64,000 nt of DNA from Annona cherimola (lineage: Eukaryota > Streptophyta > Magnoliopsida > Magnoliales > Annonaceae), in assembly GCA_030490835.1 (NCBI GenBank), contig CM059972.1, positions 58,571,563 through 58,635,562 on the forward strand, in the 5' to 3' direction. The position numbers were made by a program, and so were the translations under genes. How positions within the stretch are numbered: the stretch's first letter is position 1; each line of letters starts with the position of its first letter. Below the pieces are notes generated by a model. It made no database searches. It was not told the origin of the DNA and worked only from the letters and a program-made list of their open reading frames with translations. Shown here one piece after another: positions 59,320 through 64,000 of the stretch.

Positions 59320-59743
59320 TGTGAGCTGCAAAGGTAGCTCAATTCTCAAACATCAATCGGTAATTCGCTCGCAGGGGAGCCAAAAACCCAACAATCGGCT
59401 TCAACAGGGAGAAGCGAATCCCGCTATTTTTATTTTTTATTTAATAGCAAAACAAATGTTTTTCAATGTACACCAACCAACCCATTACAGGCCTCTTTTA
59501 TACTACAACTATTAACACCGACCTTGAGCTAATCACAAGAATCCTAACAAACTCAATGCAAGGGTTATAATGTACACTCGTGCACCATGACAACTATACA
59601 AAACGACCAGACCGACTTAGTATTGTCACGTGAGTTAGAGATTGAGCTTCTCTCGTGGTCTGATTCTCTCTCTTGGTCGCTGTCGCCTTGCCGTCTCCCT
59701 TGTCTTCCCTGCCTTCTTTGCATCCATTTCCTCTGCGCTATTA
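59320..59743 (-). mobile_element. 424-bp insert with 8-bp target duplication, class unknown
   Basis: Flanked by GCAAGTGA (59312-59319 and 59744-59751) at a place where paralogous modules read through. It is richer in GC than its surroundings. No terminal inverted repeats are evident. On the minus strand there is a TATA-type TATAAAAGAGGCC near 59490-59502 and an Arg/Gln-rich short frame (QRRQGRQGRRQG). An 8-bp duplication suggests hAT. The promoter-like content could instead be part of an LTR or captured host sequence. The function cannot be called. Confidence 0.6.
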
Positions 59744-59904
59744 GCAAGTGAACTTAAAAACACAGCAAGGAATTTGCTGGCTAGCTGTGCATGAGGATTT
59801 ATCGAGTCACACTACATGCACGCCACCACCATATGGAAACAAAAGCTGTCCAGAAATTTTATTCTGCTGTCTACATAAGAAGATATATACGAAGCATATA
59901 TGTA

Positions 59905-60055
59905 GAAAGGTGAATGATCTTTTTAGACCGGTCCAAAAATTTATTTTTTTTTAAAATTTTTTATAGATTAAATGTAGCTGTGTTGATATATTTATAACAA
60001 AATTTAAAAAAACAAAAAAAAAGTTTCTAGACCAGTCTAGATCGGTCCTGTCCGC
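59905..60055. repeat. Short foldback element with GACCGGTC ends
   Basis: GATCTTTTTAGACCGGTCC at left and CTAGACCAGTCTAGATCGGTC at right, around a short A/T-rich middle containing an AAATGTAGCTGTGTTGATAT stretch like the right arms of the foldback family. It joins module E to the block that starts module F. Confidence 0.5.
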
Positions 60056-60238
60056 ATGAGATTTTTTGAAAGCGACACTTTAACACTTGTTATCAAATTC
60101 AAATCAATCCATCACTATCCAGCGGCTGCTAAAATCAATCCCATCACTATCCAGCGGCTGCTAAAATGGTCGCACACGTAAAACGTTACTGAAGACATCC
60201 ACTGTATGACCGGTTGGATTAGGTTTTCGCTTTATAGG
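60056..60238. repeat. Tandem module F, start, with a 31-bp direct repeat
   Basis: The sixth copy of the CACGTG/AGCGGCTG block (here CACTTG). The phrase ATCACTATCCAGCGGCTG is doubled as a 31-base tandem repeat (60107-60168). It is cut after GCTTTATAGG by the gypsy LTR. Confidence 0.78.
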
Positions 60239-63200
60239 TGTGAAACCCCAACCTAAATAAGATTCAATGTATGCATTGAACAGGTACATGTGACTTACAT
60301 ATGATTAAATGGAATTTTTGGATGATTTTACGAGTTTATGATATGTTGCAATTAGGGTTTAATTAAGAAGGGTGATTAAAAATTTAATCGCCGGAGCCCA
60401 TTATGAGTCAAGGTGACTAAAAGAGCATAATGAGGATTAAAACATTGCTAATGTGGCATGAATGTTTAGTTTAATTTTCATGATTTAATTAATGGAGATT
60501 AAAATGAAAATTGTGGAATTATGTTGGAAAAATACTAGAAAATTCATAACTCTAAGGCGGATTCAAGTGAAATTTGAAATGGAAGTTGATGATGTTGGGC
60601 TTGGTATTATGGGATTATTGGATTATGAAAATTATTGATGAAATGAGAATTATGATTTATTTATCATATTTCAATTTCAACCGTTAACTTTAAACGACTA
60701 TAACGGGAGCTAGGAAACTCGGATTGAGATGAAATTTGAAACGGTTGAATGGAATTGTGAGATATTTATTTTGAATGGCTTGGATTAAACATTAAATGTT
60801 GGAAAAATACCTGTATTGAAAAAGGTGAGCATGGTTGACTAATGCTCCATATGAGTACAATGCATTTAATGCTAGAGTACCAAATATAAATGCATGATGT
60901 GAATGGGATTTGAGGTGGCAATTGCAGGCCATTTCTAGTGCAATTTATGTAATTATTTGAAATACAAAAATATGAGAATTATCCAGCTATTAAATACATA
61001 TCATGATGGGGCTACAAAAGGCAAAACCTATGTATAGGTAGTGTGGCAATGCATGGACGTCAAGAGGGAGTAATTGTTGGATTTTTTGCAATTTTTATTT
61101 TATGAATAATGCACATATATAGCTGACATGTTGGGATGTATAAATAAGCTAATTATGTGAAAAAAATCCAAGCAAATTCGTGATTTGCAGCTGCCATGAG
61201 AGGTGGAAAAATGGACAGTTTGTGTATGCAAATGATGTCCCATGTTTGATGCTACTGTAATGAGTCTTATTAATTTTTTTTAACACCAAATTAATATATG
61301 AATTAAGGGGTAATTAGGTGTATAAATTACCCACATCTTGGGATTTTTAAAAAATGAAAATATTGCTGGAAAATTGGGCAGCAGCTGGACGTGAATAGGA
61401 GGGGTAGGTGGACGGTTGAGATGAGCTGATTTTCTGGATTTTTCAAAAATGGTAAAATGCTAATTTATATGGCTGTGAGTTCACTAGCACATAAGGGGGA
61501 TAGGGATGCATTTATGGCTGTGGAAAATGCCCCAGAAAGTGGGGCCCACTGTTGGAAAATCCAGCTCCACATGAGGCATGCACGTTCACATGGTTGAGAC
61601 TTGGAAAATTTTCCAAGTGCTAGATTTTTATCCCATGCAACCAGCAGCTCACGTTCCCATATCTGCCCAGCAAGAAGAAGAGAAAACCAAGGGAAAAGAA
61701 GAAGAAAAACAAGGGGAAAAAGAAGGAAAAATTGAGGAGGGAAACTCTTGCAAGTGATTAGGGTTTGGAGAGCATATCCAAGTAAGTATATGTGTTATTT
61801 TGATTGGTTTATCTTGAGTTCTTGAACTCCAAAATTTAAAAATGGAATGGATGCTTAAACATGCCCTAAATTATGATTCAACATGCTTTTGAATGAATAT
61901 GGAATGGGTATTAGCTTGCATATATGAAATTTCATGATTTAGATAATGAAAAGCGAAGTTTTGAATGATATATGATGTTATAAATTAAATTATGGATGGA
62001 ACAGTAAATGGATGAATTTTAGAATAAATTTTTTGGGAAGAATCATTATGGGGTGATTAAGTAATGAGCCAATTTTCCACTTAAAAGGATAAGCCAGCTA
62101 CAAATTAAAAATCCGAGAAGATTAACCTAAACAGGGTAAAACGGGTGACAGGATCAGCTGTAGAAAATGATTTTTAGTAATTTTTATACAGGGAATTTTA
62201 GGATAAAAAGTTTACAGGATATATAAGACATATTTAAGATCACAGAAAAAATTAAAAATTATGTTTTTATAGGTATAAATATACCCAATAATTTACGTGA
62301 TTAAGGCTGACTGAAAATGGATGCTGCTGTCCAGCAAGGTAAAATTGCCAAAATAAATATAAATGCTTAATTTTTTATGCTGAAAATATTTATTTTAATT
62401 AATTAATGTATATATTAAGGTATTTTAGAAATTTCAGATAAAAAATACTTGATTTGATATTAATTCAAGATTTTGAGATTTCAGTACGCCTGATTTCATC
62501 ATATGTGGATAGTTTGAGAAAAAAATCAAAAAGAAATATGAAACCTATGTAGAAATGATCCAAATTGATATATGTGTTAAATCCTTAAATATGGATTAAG
62601 AAAAGTGGGATTATATGCTGAAATTTCGGATTTATATAATTGCCTAAGGTTATGTGTCAAAAGACACATTAAACTGGTGAAAAATGGGTTCCAAACTAGC
62701 TGTTTTGAAAACCTATGGAAAGTGGATTTAAACCCCATAAAAATAACATAAATGCAGTGTTAATTAAGGGTAATTAACCCACTGAAATATGGATTAAACC
62801 TCTGCCTTAGAAAATTTTATGAAACATCTTATGTATATGTTGCTAAATGGGCATACGTGAAGCAATAGACTTGCATAAGTGATGAATGACTTGTGAAATT
62901 TGGTTTTGTACAAAAATGAATTAAAATATGATATATTTTATGAATATATTTCTGTTTAGGAAAATTTTCCATGACACATATTATATGTGTCTTCAAGAGA
63001 GTTTAAGTGCAGGATATGAATGATGGAAAGGGGTAATGAGTTAATGTGATTTGCTAAAATGAAAAATGGATGGAAATATGTTAAAATGCATAAAAAAGGT
63101 TCTGTTTTGATAATATTTGTTAATCTCAAATTTTGGGATTGATATATGAAGCTTAAACTCTTAAACATGTGCTTAAAGTAAGCACTAATGAAAGAAATGT

Positions 63201-64000
63201 GAAAAATGGATAAGTAAATGATAAATGAAGGATAATGAAACTTCATTGAGATAAATGAAAGATCATGATATGCTTGAAAACTATCCTAAGTAAGGATACT
63301 AAGAATGAAAAGAATAGATAATATGATGCACAAGTTGCGTTGTTATGTATAAACCTCCGACTTGTAAAACAAGTGGGTCATATAGTCAATGAAAATATAT
63401 GAGTTGGAAAACTAAATTATGTACAAACATATGAGATTTGTATGTATAAATGCAATGGCGTGTTTATGCTTATAGGCAAGGAAAAGAATGGAAGGAAAAA
63501 GGATTATGGCGATCTCAGGTAAGCAAGCGAACTTTCTAAAATGCCATTTTCTTTCTATGGGATTGATATGATTGAAATGTTTGTGTTTGTTTTTGAGATG
63601 TTTATGTTTATGTTTTATTGAATGGGCAAGCACAAGTTTTGAATATGATGGCTTTAATGCAAAGCCATAAGTTTTGAAAAAAATAATGACTTTAATGAAA
63701 AGTCTTAAGGTTTGCTTCATGGGAAGCAAGCGACACTTCTTAAGATAAATAATTTATCTTAAGTGTTGTCAAGGATGGGAATGCTTCATGTTAATAAAAT
63801 TGAGAAATTTTGCTTATGAGTAAGCAAGTTCTCCATGCTAATGTTTTCCAAGAATTTCATGTTTGATACCGATGGTTTTAAGAATTTGCTTTTAAGCAAG
63901 CAAGTTCTATATGATATTGTTCAACAGCATTTTATAAGAAAAAGGAAATTTTACCCTTTTTTACAAACTATTGTTTGTAAATGAGTTTTGAGTTATTTCG
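60239..64000 (+). mobile_element. Ty3/gypsy LTR, 5' part, running off the window
   Basis: Starts TGTGAAACCCCAACC after ATAGG, exactly where paralogous blocks continue with TTTGTAA, so 60239 is the insertion edge and ATAGG (60234-60238) the likely target copy. Nothing codes in the following 3.76 kb. Late in it (63472-63540) the sequence resembles positions 7-80 of the window, which are near the 3' part of an LTR of the same family. Together they imply an LTR of about 4.3 kb. No primer site is reached. Confidence 0.72.

Larger units (their letters stand above)
48180..60055. repeat. Tandem module E (interrupted)
   Basis: Module landmarks in order: a 430-bp foldback (48190), the CACGTG/AGCGGCTG block (49250-49380, continued 49680), the AATAATATTTGCTAATATTT block (49864). 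An unassigned stretch (50370-51840) follows, then the foldback-stack sequence (51885-52025, continued 58277-58740) and the GGCAGGTTGATGCGTGG block (59270-59910). It is broken by two MULE-like foldbacks, a truncated LINE, a full LINE and a 424-bp insert. Confidence 0.72.

Noticed and set aside
63412..63729. 105-codon minus-strand frame rich in Lys, His and Ile
   Set aside because: It lies in the gypsy LTR, in AT-rich repetitive phrases (variants of ATGTTTATG), with no domain. LTR interiors of this type are non-coding.

Overview
This is repeat-rich plant nuclear DNA, almost certainly angiosperm heterochromatin. I find no intact host gene, tRNA gene, rRNA gene or CRISPR array. The recognisable coding sequence belongs to plant retrotransposon lineages: Ty1/copia of the Sirevirus (Maximus/SIRE) type, an L1-type LINE with a DUF4283 and zinc-knuckle ORF1, Ty3/gypsy LTRs, tRNA-derived SINEs, and many foldback (MITE-like) elements. 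Outside the LINE the base composition is strongly AT-rich. Coordinates without an exact target-site duplication are approximate, and homologies were read by eye.

Region 1 (1-17150) is a nest of retrotransposons. An old LINE RNase H remnant (16905-17150, + strand) was hit by a decayed + strand copia element (15074-16902). That copia was hit in its reverse transcriptase by a - strand copia, called copia-1 here (1117-15073). Copia-1 was then hit twice: by a second - strand copia, copia-2 (6407-14147), inside its 5' LTR, and by a gypsy element whose LTR end occupies 1-1116, inside its reverse transcriptase. Copia-2 has two similar 1.67-kb LTRs, a tRNA-Met primer site and a polypurine tract, but an internal deletion removes the catalytic reverse transcriptase core.

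Region 2 (17150-22600) is AT-rich sequence without a supported gene. It holds several foldback elements and a SINE fragment.

Region 3 (22600-60238) is the most interesting part. It is a head-to-tail array of a degenerate non-coding module of roughly 7.5 kb, in five or six full or partial copies (A 22600-30200, B 30200-32992 truncated, C 33003-43240, D 43240-48180 with deletions, E 48180-60055 heavily interrupted, F 60056-60238). The modules are largely stacks of MITE-like foldbacks. Because paralogous modules act as empty-site controls, many insertions can be defined: a gypsy solo LTR (in A and C), a SINE with a 16-bp target duplication (C only), a GC-ended foldback (C only), a family of foldbacks with 9-bp duplications, a truncated LINE (E), a 424-bp insert with an 8-bp duplication (E), and a 6.25-kb near full-length L1 LINE (52026-58276, - strand). 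In that LINE, ORF2 keeps one reading frame along 1378 codons with only four nonsense codons.

Region 4 (60239-64000) starts a long gypsy LTR, + strand, that runs off the window. No host pathway is encoded. What the window shows is the stratigraphy of nested elements and a tandem array of non-coding modules.
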